From NCBI GenBank assembly GCA_034440615.1, contig JAOTOM010002697.1:1-64000 (forward strand): DNA of 64,000 nt. The letters are read 5' to 3'. The DNA is from Ashinkailepas kermadecensis (Eukaryota > Arthropoda > Thecostraca > Neolepadidae). The notes beneath the pieces are model-generated. The model made no database searches. It had not been told where the DNA came from and saw only the letters and a list, made by a program, of their open reading frames with translations. Shown piece after piece: positions 24,671 through 36,392 of the stretch (its first letter is position 1; the number at the start of each line of letters is the position of its first letter). The position numbers were made by a program, and so were the translations under genes.

Positions 24671-25577
24671 TATGTCATACGATACACGATAAAACAACTT
24701 CGTCTCAATCGGCTGAGTTTAGCCTAAGATGCTGGGAAGTCCGGCTGACCAGCTGGCAACTGCGCGCCTGCCGAGCAGGAGCGGAAGCAGAAGCAGAAGC
24801 AGAAGCAATTTCAATAGTTATCCCAGGACGGAAAGGGGAAATACATCGCTCCTGTAACATCGCACCAAAATATATGTGCGGTCCTTTGGTACGTTGCGCC
24901 TCATTCATCACGGAATTCACATAAAACATGCGAATACCCTGGTGCCTTGGTTCCATGGTAATTTATCGAATGGTGGTGCGCCTTTTTACGTGGTGGTTTC
25001 GTTCATCCCATCCACCCATGATGACGTGTCACATTACAACTGTGCCTGCGCAGTCCAGGGACATCACGATAAATGTGGCGAGAGATAGGACAATCGCACG
25101 GGGGTTTTAGGCCGATGCAACACCCGCACGGTGTTTATATCGGGGAGAGGGTGGTGATTGGTGAACGGGTGCACGCCCCAAAGCAATACCACACGCATAA
25201 AAATGCAAAAGACCTGGTTTGTCATACCACTGCAGATAATGATTTTGTTTGTCTTTGTTTCTTGAGCATGATCTCATGGAATTTTACTTCCAAATTGGAT
25301 TGAATAAAACAGAAAACGCATCCCCTGGAACGGCGGTGGGTATATTGAAGTTTCTGTAAGGGAGAGCACGGTGTCCCATGGATCTGGCTTCTCCCCTATA
25401 CCTCCAGCAGACCAGAGCGGAGTTTTAGCCTGAAGAGACATAACTATGCGGTTCTGCCTTCGTGGCAAAAAAAATGACTTGAAGTGTATGGCGGTCTCTT
25501 CAAAAGCATGTCGGCCTAACAAGTCCAATTGTACTACCAATAATGTATTTTATTCAAAAGCTCCGAGCCGAGGCGTC
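24671..25577. other. Non-repetitive stretch, no gene seen
   Basis: A short GGAAGCAGAAGCAGAAGC run lies at about 24782-24807. No recognised gene. Confidence 0.55.
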
Positions 25578-25862
25578 AGACACGGAAATGTCGACCATGA
25601 GGTGGGACGCGTTAGTAAGACGGCGCGCGCCTACTGCTCACACCTGCCGTCGTCAGACACGGAAATGACGACCATGAGGTGGGACGCGTCAGTGAGACGG
25701 GGCGCGCCTACTGCTCACACCTGCCGTCGTCAGACACGGAAATGTCGACCATGGGGTGGGACGCGTTAGTAACAAGTATTTGATCCTGGTAAATGTCGAC
25801 CATGAGGTGGGACGCGTTAGTAAGACGGCGCGCGCCTACTGCTCACACCTGCCGTCGGCCGT
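25578..25862. repeat. 77-bp tandem repeat, ~3.5 copies
   Basis: Copies start AGACACGGAAATG at 25578, 25655 and 25732, exactly 77 bp apart. A rearranged copy follows at about 25795 (GTCGACCATGAGGTGGGACG). Confidence 0.93.
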
Positions 25863-26643
25863 TAGTACGACTTCAGTGGTAATGGAGCCTGACCGTCGGT
25901 ATATACCTCATGCGCACAGTGAGTGCAATCTGTCCACGGTAGGGTTTGAAGCTTCCGTTCTTTTTTATGACTAAAATTCCGAATCCACAAGTCAAGTGAT
26001 TTCCATTTCAATGCATGCAATAATAGGTACCTACCCGCGTGCTTGGCCATGTTTCAGGTGTATGTTGTGCAGGCCGTACTTGCCCATGACTTGTCGAAGC
26101 TAACGCATGCAATGCAAGCCCCGCGGTGCATGTGACCGCATTGAGGGATGCCACGGAAATGGCCGACTGATGTCCGTTCCACAAACGACCACAACGGCTC
26201 GAGCGGTTACCCGCTCCGTGTGTGTACCGCCGACGAGACCATGGGGAGCGGCGCACCACCGCCCGACCGTACGCCGCTGTCCTCCAGCGCGCGGCTGCAC
26301 AGTGACTTCGGTTCGGCGTAGCCGCACCGGGTTCATTTGCAATAAATTGGCCTGTTGATTGTCGACCAGGACAGGTTTATAGAACACGACGCCAGTTTCC
26401 GTATCATGGGTACGGAGAAGCTGGCGGTCGTACCGAGTATAGAGGTACAGCCTGGGGAGCGGGGCGCCCCACGAGACGATGATGGGTAGGGTCAGAGGCG
26501 CAGCCAAGTGGCCGACGCCAAGCGCTCGACTTGGGAGACCAAATTTGAATGATCTCCCTGTGATTGGTGTGGCTTTCCTTTTGCCTTTGTTTTGGTTTCT
26601 AGAGTGATGGGAGAAGCAAGCGTTGTATGGTGACAGCATGACA
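25863..26643. other. Non-repetitive stretch, no gene seen
   Basis: A 179-codon minus-strand frame (26100-26639) has no recognisable domain and is not called. Confidence 0.5.
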
Positions 26644-26836
26644 CGATTGCCCTTGCCTATGGTGCGATTGTTCTTGCCGATGGGACAATTGCTCTTGCCG
26701 ATGGAATGATTGCCCTTGCCGATGAGACGATTGCCCTTGCCGACGGGACGATTACCCTTGCCGGTGGGACGATTACCCTTGCCAATGGGACGATTGCCCT
26801 TTCCGATGGGATGATCGCCCTTGCCGACGGCACTCG
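26644..26836. repeat. 21-bp minisatellite, ~9 copies
   Basis: The unit is ACGATTGCCCTTGCCGATGG plus G. The seven-codon period leaves a minus-strand ORF open. Confidence 0.92.
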
Positions 26837-27373
26837 CTTGTTGAGCAATCAGCTCGTTGTCTAGTTTCTAATGCTTGTGTGCTTCCTGCAAGGTCTTCTT
26901 GCCAAAACAGTATAGGTCAATTCAATTATCATCATTTGTTATTCTTATAGCTCTTCTTCACGCCGCCTGAACGCTGGGGCTGCCACGGACATTTTAATTC
27001 CGAATTGGATGTCCGTAAGTGTACTTCCCAGCGTACTTTTGTACTTCCCAGTGTACTTTTGTCGATCGCGCAATGTATAGATTCTCCAAGCGCATGCAAT
27101 CAGATTTGCTATTGTAGTTGACAGTTCTTGGAATATATCATGCTGGTGGCTCAAGAGTCATGCCTGAAAGTGGCTTCAGTGAAAGGAAGTGTCAAAATCC
27201 GACATTCATAGTTGAAGAGAAATAGGTGACAAATCATAAAGCGATTGGCGTCGGCAGGAGACAACGGAGGCGGGCGAGATGTAGCAGACAATGTTCCGGC
27301 AAGTGACCGGTGGGTGTTCCGGCCAGTGTCCGAGATAAGCCCGGTCATGGGGCGGCTGAACGGGGCGAAATGT
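26837..27373. other. Non-repetitive stretch, no gene seen
   Basis: Includes two GTACTTCCCAG(C/T)GTACTTTT copies at about 27024-27060. Confidence 0.55.
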
Positions 27374-27663
27374 AGCGGCCAGTGTTCCGGCCAGTGTCCC
27401 GGCCAGTGTCCCGGCCAGTGTCCCGGCCAGTGTCCCGGCCAGTGTCCCGGCCAGTGTTCCGGCCAGTGTCCCGGCCAGTGTCCCGGCCAGTGTTCCGGCC
27501 AGTGTTCCGGCCATGTTCCGGCCAGTGTTCCGGCCAGTGTCCCGGCCAGTGTCCCGGCCAGTGTCCCGGCCAGTGTCCCGGCCAGTGTTCCGGCCAGTGT
27601 TCCGGCCAGTGTTCCGGCCAGTGTCCTGGCCAGTCTCTCGGCCAGTGTTCCGGCCAGTGTCTG
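27374..27663. repeat. 12-bp minisatellite, ~24 copies
   Basis: The unit is CCGGCCAGTGTC or CCGGCCAGTGTT. The four-codon period leaves several frames open. Confidence 0.95.
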
Positions 27664-28106
27664 GGATGAGCCCAGCCAAGGGGCGGCTGGGCGGGGCGAT
27701 ATCGGCCGAATTTCGGCCGGCTGTGGCGCGGTGCCGGCCCGCACAGCAGCCCATCGACCCAGTGTGTCAGCTGCCGCCAGCTAAATCATTCAGAGCTGGC
27801 AGGCCAATTCCAGATGCACCATAAAGCCGGTGTGTCCGATACTGTGCCGGCCCGCCGGCCGCAGCCTCCTTGCCCTGGGCCGGTCACGTGACGGCCAGTG
27901 ACGTCAGCAGGCGTGGCGGCTGGCGACAGTGTGTGTTGTGTCACGACTTGGGACGACGCTGACTGGTCCATGACCTCGCCGACGCCATCAACCACGATCG
28001 TTGCCGTGGCGAACTAAGAACGAGAAATGGTGCTGACGCCGGTGCATATACAGCACCCGGTTAATCTGGAAATAAAGACGTCAGCGACTTTCATTGTGTC
28101 GCCACC
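27664..28106. other. Unique stretch with a possible LTR-like tail
   Basis: TGTTGTGTCACGACTTGGGA at about 27932 and an AATAAA signal at about 28070, with GACGTCAGCGACTTTCATTG after it, resemble the start and R-U5 part of a retroelement LTR. No target duplication or partner LTR is seen. Confidence 0.25.
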
Positions 28107-28667
28107 AACGCTGTTGTTCCTCACTGTCCTTTGGCGAAGCGGTCGGCTCGCGGTTGTCGCTCCTCACTGTCCTCTGGCGAAGTGACATGCTCGCGGTTGT
28201 CACTCCTCACTGTCCTCTGACGAAGTGACCGTCTCGCGGTTGTTGCTGCTCACTGTCCTCTGGCGAAGTGACATGCTCGCGGTTGTCGCTCCTCACTGTC
28301 CTCTGACGAAGTGACCGTTCGCGGTTGTACTCCTGCTGTCCTCTGACGAAGTGACCGTCTGGGTTGTTGCTGCTCACTGTCCTCTGGCGAAGTGACATGC
28401 TCGCGGTTGTCACTCCTCACTGTCCTCTGACGAAGTGACCGGCTCGCGGTTGTCACTCCTCGCTGTCCTCTGACGAAGTGACCGTCTCGCGGTTGTCGCT
28501 CCTCACTGTCCTCTGGCGAAGTGACCGTCTCGCGGTTGTCGCTCCTCACTGTCCTCTGACGAAGTGACCGGCTCGCGGTTGTCACTCCTCACTGTCCTCT
28601 GACGAAGTGACCGTCTCGGTTGTCGCTCCTCACTGTCCTCTGGCGAAGTGACCGGCTCGCGGTTGGA
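28107..28667. repeat. 43-bp minisatellite, ~13 copies
   Basis: The unit contains TCCTCACTGTCCTCTGACGA, AGTGACCGTCTCGCGGTTGT and CGC. One copy is shortened at about 28320-28345. Confidence 0.93.
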
Positions 28668-28927
28668 TTGTCACTGCTTTTCCCATTTCCCTTACCGAGA
28701 TCACTTCAACTGAGCTTAGTAGCCATGATAAACACGATGAAGAAAAACATGAAAACTCTTTCAACGACCGACACTGCTGGATAATAATGCGACAGGCGAG
28801 AGTGAGTTTGTTTGTGCCATCTCATATGCGTTTGAGTCCGCTGGGAAATAAATACTCGCCCGCCGTGTTTCCGGGCAGCAGTTATAATGCGACCGAATCA
28901 TCCGAGATATCTCCGCCTCCGAGCGCG

Positions 28928-28988
28928 TGGCGGGCCGACGCTGGACGTGGCGGGCCGACGCTGGACGTGGCGGGCCGACGCTGGACGC
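28928..28988. repeat. 20-bp repeat, 3 copies
   Basis: GTGGCGGGCCGACGCTGGAC is repeated three times without change. Confidence 0.93.
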
Positions 28989-29499
28989 CGCTCGATTCTC
29001 CAGTGCAGGGAGGAGGAGGGGGTGGCGCCGCCGACTCCGACAGCGGTGCACGGACTACTGCGGGGCCGGCAGGATGACGCTGCCGTCTGACCAGCGCGGC
29101 GGTCTGACGGCGGAGCCGGCGGCGGTCGGCAGGACGGGCCTGTCCACCTCGCATCACTGTCGCACAGGACAGCCGACCGCGGCGCACCCCTCTCGGCCGC
29201 TGCACTGCAGCCTCCAAAACCGCGCTCACAAAGAAGCGTGCGACATTTGAATATGAATGCGGGGTAATGAAAGACTGGCGTAATGACGGAGCCGACCGTC
29301 CATAAATCGGCGTCCGTCAGACGGCGCCCCGTCGTGACCTACACCGGTGCCGTCCGACACGGTGTTGGCGCAATGGGCGCGGTGGGGCCAGTGTCGGGTG
29401 GCCGGGCTGGCCATACTGTTTTACCAGCAGCGGGGCCCGCGTCCGTCCAGGTCTCCGTGGAGCCAGTCTCGAGTCGGTGCCCTCGATGTCTGCGAGTCG
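28989..29499. other. CpG-rich unique stretch, no gene seen
   Basis: High GC and CpG. Overlapping frames on both strands without motif. Confidence 0.5.
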
Positions 29500-29762
29500 G
29501 TGCCGCCTTTGGGCCGAGTCGGTGCCGCGATGGGCCGAGTCGGTGCGACTCGATGCTTCAGTACCAGCTCGATGCGGGGCCGAGTCGGGCCTATGGGGGC
29601 CGAGTCAGTGCCGACTCGATGACGTGTCGGGGCCGAGTCGGTGCCTACTCGATGATGTCTCGGAGCCGAGTCAGTGCCGACTCGATGTCTCTGGGCCGAG
29701 TCGGTGCCGACTCGATGATGTCTCGGGGCCGAGTCAGTGCCGACTCGATGACGTGTCGGTAG
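29500..29762. repeat. ~33-bp minisatellite
   Basis: The unit contains GGGCCGAGTCGGTGCCGACT then CGATGATGTCTCG. Early copies are truncated. Confidence 0.88.
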
Positions 29763-30014
29763 GTTCGGTATCGTCTTCGGTGTGGTTTTTGCTCGGTCTC
29801 CGATGTTATATTCTAGTCCCTGTGGTGCTATGATGGTGACCTGCGTGAGAGCCCGGTTGCTATCAGTGGTCTATGCAACCTTGCAACTATATTTGTGATT
29901 GATTACGGTTGGCGTGGCTCCTCGACCGTCCGCGTGATTTTACCGTGTTCTCTGTGATGGTCTCCGTGGTGATATGACTGTCTCGGTCGCATCACATGGC
30001 GTGGACATGTGACC

Positions 30015-30512
30015 GAGAACCTCCCTCGTGGTCAGGTCCGGGACAGTACCAGGGGGAACATTGTGGTCCGGTCCGAGGCGGTACCAGAGAACATCGTGGT
30101 CAGGTCTGGGGTAGTACCAGAGAACTTCGTGGTCAGGTCTGGGGTGGTACCAGGGAACATTGTTGTCAGATTGGGGTCAGTACCAGGCAACCTCGTGATC
30201 TGGTCCGGGGCGGTGCCAGGGAACCACACGGTCAGGTCTGAGTGGTACCAGGGCACCTCGTGGTCAGGTCCATGGCGGTTCCAGGGAACCTTGTCAGGTC
30301 TGGGGCGGTACCAGGTGACCTCGTCGTCAGGTATGGGACGGTACCAGGTGACCTCGTCGTCAGGTCTGGGACGGTACCAGGTGACCTCGTCGTCAGGTCT
30401 GGGGCGGTACCAGGTGACCTCGTCGTCAGGTCTGGGACGGTACCAGGTGACCTCGTCGTCAGGTCTGGGGCGGTACCAGGTGACCTCGTCGTCAGGTCTG
30501 GGACGGTACCGC
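30015..30512. repeat. 33-bp minisatellite, ~15 copies
   Basis: The unit is GTCAGGTCTGGGGCGGTACC then AGGTGACCTCGTC. The last seven copies are near-identical. The 11-codon period produces a 271-codon minus-strand ORF. Confidence 0.93.
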
Positions 30513-30614
30513 CGTGAAGTCCGGCGCGGTGATGGCGCCAGTTCCGTGCAATCCTGCAGTCTCAACTCTCTCCATTGGCAACCCTGGCCGGTCTGGCAGA
30601 GCCGCGTCCACGAC

Positions 30615-30669
30615 ATGACGTGTCGTGGCGTGACGTGACGTGGCGTGACGTGACGTGACGTGACGTGAC
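30615..30669. repeat. GTGAC short tandem repeat
   Basis: Runs of GTGACGTGAC and GTGGCGTGAC. Confidence 0.9.
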
Positions 30670-31254
30670 CACAGCCCTCGTCATGTATCACCGTCTCCGA
30701 CGCCGGATTATTTCCCGCATTAATTGTGTCCACTGAATTCTCGTTTAATCCACGTCTCGGAAAAAGTGCCGTGAGTGGCGGCTGAATAGAGCCCGGGCTG
30801 GCGGACGAGCCAACAAAAAGGCACACGCCCCCCCCCGGCGTGTCCACCCCGGCCAGAGATGTGCCTCACAGATGACGTCACCGGCTGTGGGACGGTGCCC
30901 AGTCGCCGGTGACGTCAGTCTCGTCCCACCACGGTATGTCGGTATCCACCTGTCAGAAAGCCGCGATGGATCACCATTGTAGCCGGGATCACCCGGCTGT
31001 GGGATGTGAACGGTACTCGCCACAAATTTCGTGTCGTTACCTGCCACTTTGGGCACCCATGCGTCGATCTACATATTTCGGTGCCGTTCGCCCACTCTCC
31101 CGACAATTATGTTTTATATGCCCGGGATTTCCAACGTCGGCGACGGGCATCGTCACGAAACCGGTTCTGAAGCGCTATCAATGCTCATAAATGACGAATT
31201 ATTTTGCGTTCGAGCTGCCGCGGCCTGCATGGTGCTTGGTTGGTCTGTGTAACC
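30670..31254. other. Non-repetitive stretch, no gene seen
   Basis: No conserved coding motif. It contains a 10-C run (about 30826-30836). Confidence 0.55.
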
Positions 31255-31492
31255 GCAGCAACGCTCCGTTGTAGAACCTGTGGGAAACAACGACGCTCTG
31301 TTGTCGACCATCGGGGAAACAACAGCGCTCTGTTGCCGAATCTGAGGAAAGCAACAGCGCTCTGTTGACGAACATCGGGGAAACAACAGCGCTCTGTTGC
31401 CGAACCTGAGGAAAGCAACGGCGCTCTGTTGCGGAACATCGGTGAAGCAGCAGCGCTCTGTTGCAGAAGCTGAGGGAAGCAACGTCGCTGTG
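31255..31492. repeat. 31-33-bp minisatellite, ~7 copies
   Basis: The unit contains GAAACAACAGCGCTCTGTTG then CCGAA, with alternating CCTGAG and CATCGGG tails. The core AACAGCGCTCTGTT is nearly palindromic. Confidence 0.9.
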
Positions 31493-31554
31493 TCCCGTGC
31501 GCATTGTCTGTCTATGTCTCGCGAAATGCGTCGCGTCGGTCTGCACCTGAAACA

Positions 31555-32247
31555 GTCTCTGCATCACGGTCCAGGTCTGATCTAGTCTGTGCATCACGGT
31601 CCAGGTTTGATGTAGTCTCTGCATCACGGTCCAGGTCTGATGTAGTCTGTGCATCACGGTCCAGGTCTGATGTGGTCTGTACGTCACGGTCCAGGTCTGA
31701 TGTAGTCTGTGCATCACGGTCCGGGTTTGATGTGGTCTGTGCTTCACGGTCCAGGCCTGATGTAGTCTGCGCGTCACGGTCCAGGTCTGATATAGTCTTT
31801 GCATCACAGTACAGGTCTGATGTGGTCTCTGCATCGCGGTCCAGGTTTCATGTAGTCTCTGCATCACGGTCCAGGTCTGATGTAGTCTGTGCATCACGGT
31901 CCAGGTCTGATGGAATATGTGCGTCACGGTCCAGGTCTAATGCAGTCTGTGCATCACGGTCCAGGTCTGATGTAGTCTGCATCACGGTCCATGTTTGATG
32001 TGGTCTGTGCATCACGGTCCAGGTCTGATGTAGTCTGTGCATCACGGCCCAGGTCTGATGGAATATGTGCGTCACGGTCCAGGTCTGATGCAGTCTGTGC
32101 ATCACGGTCCAAGTCTGATGTAGTCTGCATCACGGTCCATGTTTGATGTGGTCTGTGCATCACGGTTCAGGTCTGATGTGATCTGTGCATCACGGTCCAG
32201 ATCCGATGCAGTCTGTGCATCACGGTCCAGGTCTGATGTAGTATGTG
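31555..32247. repeat. 30-bp minisatellite, left part (~23 copies)
   Basis: The unit is GCATCACGGTCCAGGTCTGA then TGTAGTCTGT. It is broken at 32248 by MITE copy 2. Confidence 0.94.
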
Positions 32248-32730
32248 CAGTGATAAATTATTGGTGGAATAGGGTGGAATATAACACTTACTGAACACTG
32301 AATCGACATCCTTCCCAAAGAAGTACCGACATCGTGCTTCTTGGTGCGTGCTTATGAAATCTTCATGCCTCATTTCTAACAGTATCCAGTATATAAGTAT
32401 CGTGCTTATACTCACTATAAGGGATCCGGGATCGTGATAACGAGCATCCCGTATTGTAATTACAGATGCAGGGATTAACTATAATTTGCTATGCTACACA
32501 ATACCAGTTTATAGCATAGGTATTTGCATCGTTATCGTTGATATCGGTATCCCTAAATTGGGTACCACTTAAAACACGCAAAACGGGTGGTTATATATGC
32601 GCAATTGTTTTAAAACTTGGCTTTAAGGAGCTAAGTATTTTAAACGACAATATTTCCATGACGATTTCGACATCCTGATGTACTCGTTTCGACATCTCAC
32701 ACCTAACGAGAAATAAATATTTTAACACTG
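32248..32730 (+). mobile_element. CAGTG-ended MITE, copy 2 (483 bp, hAT-like)
   Basis: This is the same family and orientation as the copy at 23294. It starts CAGTGATAAATTATT and ends ATTTTAACACTG, and shares GGTGGAATATA, TTTCTAACAGTA and CTCGTTTCGACATCTCACAC. The flanking 8-mers AGTATGTG and AATCTGTG match at 6 of 8 positions, as expected of an older target duplication. Flanks on both sides belong to one 30-bp minisatellite (unit GATGTAGTCTGTG...CACGGTCCAG). The middle has diverged strongly from copy 1. Confidence 0.87.
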
Positions 32731-33442
32731 AATCTGTGTCACGGTATGGATCTAATGCAGCCTGTGTCACGGTCCAGATCTGATGTAGTCTGTGACACGG
32801 CCCGGCTCTGATGTAGTCAGGTGTGTCACGGTCCAGATCTGATGTAGTCTGTGGCACGGTCTGTATCGAATATAGTCTGTGTCACCGTCTGGATCTAATG
32901 TAGTCTGTGTCACGGTATGGATCTAATGTAGCCTGTGTCACTGTCCAGATCTGATGTAGTTTGTGTCACGGCCCAGCTCTGATGTAGTCAGGTGTGTCAC
33001 GGTCCAGATCTGATGTAGTCTGTGGCACGGTCTGTATCGAATATAGTCTGTGTCACCGTCTGGATCTAATGTAGTCTGTGTCACGGTATGGGTCTAATGT
33101 AGTCTGTGACACGGCCCGGCTCTGATGTAGTCAGGTGTGTCACGGTCCAGATCTGATGTAGTCTGTGGCACGGTCTGTATCGAATATAGTCTGTGTCACC
33201 GTCTGGATCTAATGTAGTCTGTGTCACGGTATGGATCTAATGTAGCCTGTGTCACGGTCCAGATCTGATGTAGTTCGCGTGCCACGGCCCGGGTCTGATG
33301 TAGTTCGCGTGCCACGGTCCAGATCTGATGTAGTTCGCGTGCCACGGCCCGGGTCTGATGTAGTTCGCGTGCCACGGCCCGGGTCTGATGTAGTTCGCGT
33401 GCCACGGCCCGGGTCTGATGTAGTTCGCGTGCCACGACCTGG
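32731..33442. repeat. 30-bp minisatellite, right part (~24 copies)
   Basis: It continues the array beyond the MITE as GTGTCACGGTCCAGATCTGA variants. A multi-unit block from GGCACGGTCTGTATCGAATA recurs three times (about 32852, 33024, 33166). The last eight copies switch to a TAGTTCGCGTGCCACGGCCC form. Confidence 0.93.
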
Positions 33443-33662
33443 ATCCGTTCTGGAGTGGCTGTGAGCACATGCCCCCCCTCCCCTGCATGGGAATAGCCGA
33501 CAGTCGATGTAAGCTATGTGCCGACTCGCCGCAAGTGGCGCTATTTTATTGCGGCCGTCAGTTAGCCATTTCCACCGAGATAACTCCGTAATTTAGCCAA
33601 GTTGGGGCTGGCTGCGTGAACTTGGTCGAATAACTCTCAGGGACTTGGGAGCCGCAGCGGGC

Positions 33663-33961
33663 CGACGATGCCACCGGGCACGACGTGACCGAGTACGCTG
33701 GTCCACTGGCTACCGCAGATCGGTACATGCTCTGCCACACCGCCACCGGGCACGACGTGACCGAGTACGCTGGTGCACTGGCCACCGCAGGTCGGTACAT
33801 GCTCTGCCACACCGCCACCGGGCACGACGTGACCGAGTACGCTGGTGCACTGGCCACCGCAGGTCGGTACATGCTCTGCCACACCGCCACCGGGCACGAC
33901 GTGACCGAGTACGCTGGTGCACTGGCCACCGCAGGTCGGTACATGCTCTGCCACACCGCCA
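33663..33961. repeat. 72-bp tandem repeat, 4 copies
   Basis: The unit contains CACCGGGCACGACGTGACCG, AGTACGCTGGTGCACTGGCC and ACCGCAGGTCGGTACATGCT. Copies are almost identical. The 24-codon period keeps two + frames and two - frames open, one encoding TGHDVTEYAGALATAG plus RYMLCHTA. It is treated as a minisatellite. Confidence 0.92.
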
Positions 33962-34079
33962 CAGAACAGTGTATCCGGCCGCAGCCGCGGAGTGTCCTGC
34001 CGACGAGCGCGTACGATGGTTTTTATGCTGGAAAATCTGGATAGCTTTTCTGCTTGCTCTCAGAAGCCTTTTTTTGGCA

Positions 34080-34162
34080 CGATCTACGCTCACGAATATG
34101 TCCTGGTCGTGACATTCGTACCATCTATGCTCACGAATGTGTCCTGGTCGTGACATATTCGT
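34080..34162. repeat. Two-copy tandem repeat
   Basis: GCTCACGAAT(A/G)TGTCCTGGTC then GTGACAT occurs twice, about 41 bp apart. Confidence 0.85.
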
Positions 34163-34189
34163 CGCCACTTCAGTTGCGTTGCTTTGCTT

Positions 34190-34470
34190 CGCCTGGCACC
34201 AATCGGCATCGCCTTGTCCACCTGGCAAGTCTGCACGAGCCATATAGCCAATTGCCTTGTCCATCTGGCAAGGCTGCACGAGCCATATAGCCGATTGCCT
34301 TGTCCATCTGGCAAGGCTACACGAGCCATATAGCCGATTGCCTTCTCCACGTGGCAAGGCTACACGAGCCCTATAGCCGATTGCCTTGTCCACATGGCAA
34401 GGCTACACGAGCCATATAGCCGATTGCCTTGTCCATCTGGCGAGGCTGCACGAGCCATATAGCCGATGCG
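34190..34470. repeat. 43-bp minisatellite, ~6 copies
   Basis: The unit contains GCCTTGTCCATCTGGCAAGG, CTGCACGAGCCATATAGCCG and ATT. Confidence 0.92.
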
Positions 34471-35266
34471 GCTGGCGCGATGCGGCTGGCGTAAGCGCGA
34501 ATAACTAAATGGCATGAACGAAGCTGCCGTGAAGTGGGTCGACTGGGTGGGCATGTTCCAGTCTGCCCTGATTGTATCGTCCTGTGCATCACTCACGTAG
34601 CCTTCACACAGCATTGCAGGCATATGAGCTGCATGGCCGGAATGGGGAAGATTCACCTGATACCAGTCCCAAAGGAAAGCACACACGCACACACATTCCT
34701 CACAAGGCCAGGTGGAAGACAGCGCAGATGTGCAAACTGTGTTAATGTCTATCTCGGCATACACGTACGTTTATTCTTGAGGAAGTAGCGGTAATACAAA
34801 TGTAATATCCCTTATTTGCACATTTCCCGTTGTTCTTGTCCACACCATGATTCTGGCAATATTGACCTCAGGCTTATTGACCTGAGATGTCGATGGGATA
34901 TAGACGGTAAGCGAGGAACTCATACTTCTTTTAAAGCATCTCTTTGGACAGTGTATCATTATTTCGGGTCATATGACTAGTTATGTGTCCGCGACAGTAT
35001 AACTTGTGGATTGTTCGGCGGTCCATGCCAGATGGCAGATGACAGATGACGACCTGCATACTCGGCTGTCGCCGCCAGTCTAACATCCGGCGGTCTCGGT
35101 GTCACTCGATAACCCGACCTGTCACTCAAACTATTAATGAAACACGGGCCTGTTCCGGTAACGAGTTAGCTGACTCCACCCGAGGTATGGCTCGTTTAAA
35201 ATTAATTTTCTTCTCCGGTATTTACCGTTGTGAAAGTTACCGTTGGTGTCCAAAGTGTAGGGTGTT

Positions 35267-35304
<38 letters not shown>

Positions 35305-36392
35305 GTCCGAGGTCGTCCGTCGTCCCGATGGACGGAGGTCACTGGCCATCAGCGCGAGTGGCGGTACTCGGGTCATAACTGCTGACTTAATGTTAGGTCG
35401 CCCTTGATGTACCTGACCTGTGCTGTCGGTACCAGTATCGTGATATCTCTGTCAGTTCAGCTGCCCGGCCAGTAACCACGTGCCGTCTTCCACCTGATTT
35501 GCCATCGGCGAAGTTTACCGGTCCGGTGTTTTATGCAGTCGGATGGTTCACTGACGTATGCGCCTATTCAGGAGCATGTTGTCGATCCATTTTGACAGCC
35601 TGAGTGTCGCAGTTAATTCAGCCTTACCGGTTTCACCCACACTGAGGGCAGAAATGACAGAACGGTTTCGGCGAAGCGCCGCATAATTTCGTGCTTTTAC
35701 GATGATCGAAAGTTCGTCATCAACCTTCCTCAACCGAGGCGCCAGCATAATTGGTCACGTTTAATATCTGCACATGACCAACGCAACGCAGCGTGACGTG
35801 GGCTTGGTGCGGTGCTAACTCGGCCTATGCACGATCCAACCGCATGAACAAGTTGTGTTTCGTCTGTGCGTGTTTCGTGGTGCATGTCATAAGCTCCTGG
35901 TTCCGATCAGCAGCATATTTAACGCATATTGTACTAGCCGCGCCCATCCTGGTGAAATTTGCCGAATTATCGACGGCAGCAGGCCTTGCTTTGAAGTCCA
36001 CTTCATTTGGGTATACTGAGGCTGTATGATCAGTGTGGTTAGTTTTTCTTTTGTCTTCCCTTACTGTTGCCCCCCCCCCCCCGTCTAACACAACGCCTCG
36101 AACCAACTGCAAACGTCAGACCCAAAGCCAACGTAGTCATTTAAATGATTAATATTTCAGTACTGCGTCAGTGTTATTAGTTTCATCAAACATTGCTGGC
36201 ATCATTTCCTTACAACACTTAACGTGCATAATAGCACATTGCGTGGCCCGGGAATATGCCTGTGTACCTGCTCAGACGAGTAGGCCGTACCCTCTTCACA
36301 GTGGGCACCGAACCGGGAATCGTCCAGACAGGACTGCTGATGGTCTCCCGGGCAGCGGTCGGCGAAATCGACGCCGCCGCTGCGGTGTATGA
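34471..36392. other. Non-repetitive stretch, no gene seen
   Basis: Contains the AT tract at 35268 and a 13-C run at 36070-36082. No exon recognised. Confidence 0.55.
35268..35299. repeat. (AT)n microsatellite
   Basis: About 16 AT units, followed by GTCCGTCCGAGGTCGTCC. Confidence 0.95.

Noticed and set aside
23816..24924. Ser/His/Val-rich ORFs of 207-323 codons
   Set aside because: Open frames of the ATCATGTCGTC-type satellite in all + frames; no domain.
27151..27784. Overlapping ORFs of 179-197 codons on both strands
   Set aside because: Produced by the 12-bp CCGGCCAGTGTC repeat.
30032..30847. 271-codon minus-strand ORF
   Set aside because: Mostly the 33-bp minisatellite read in one frame.
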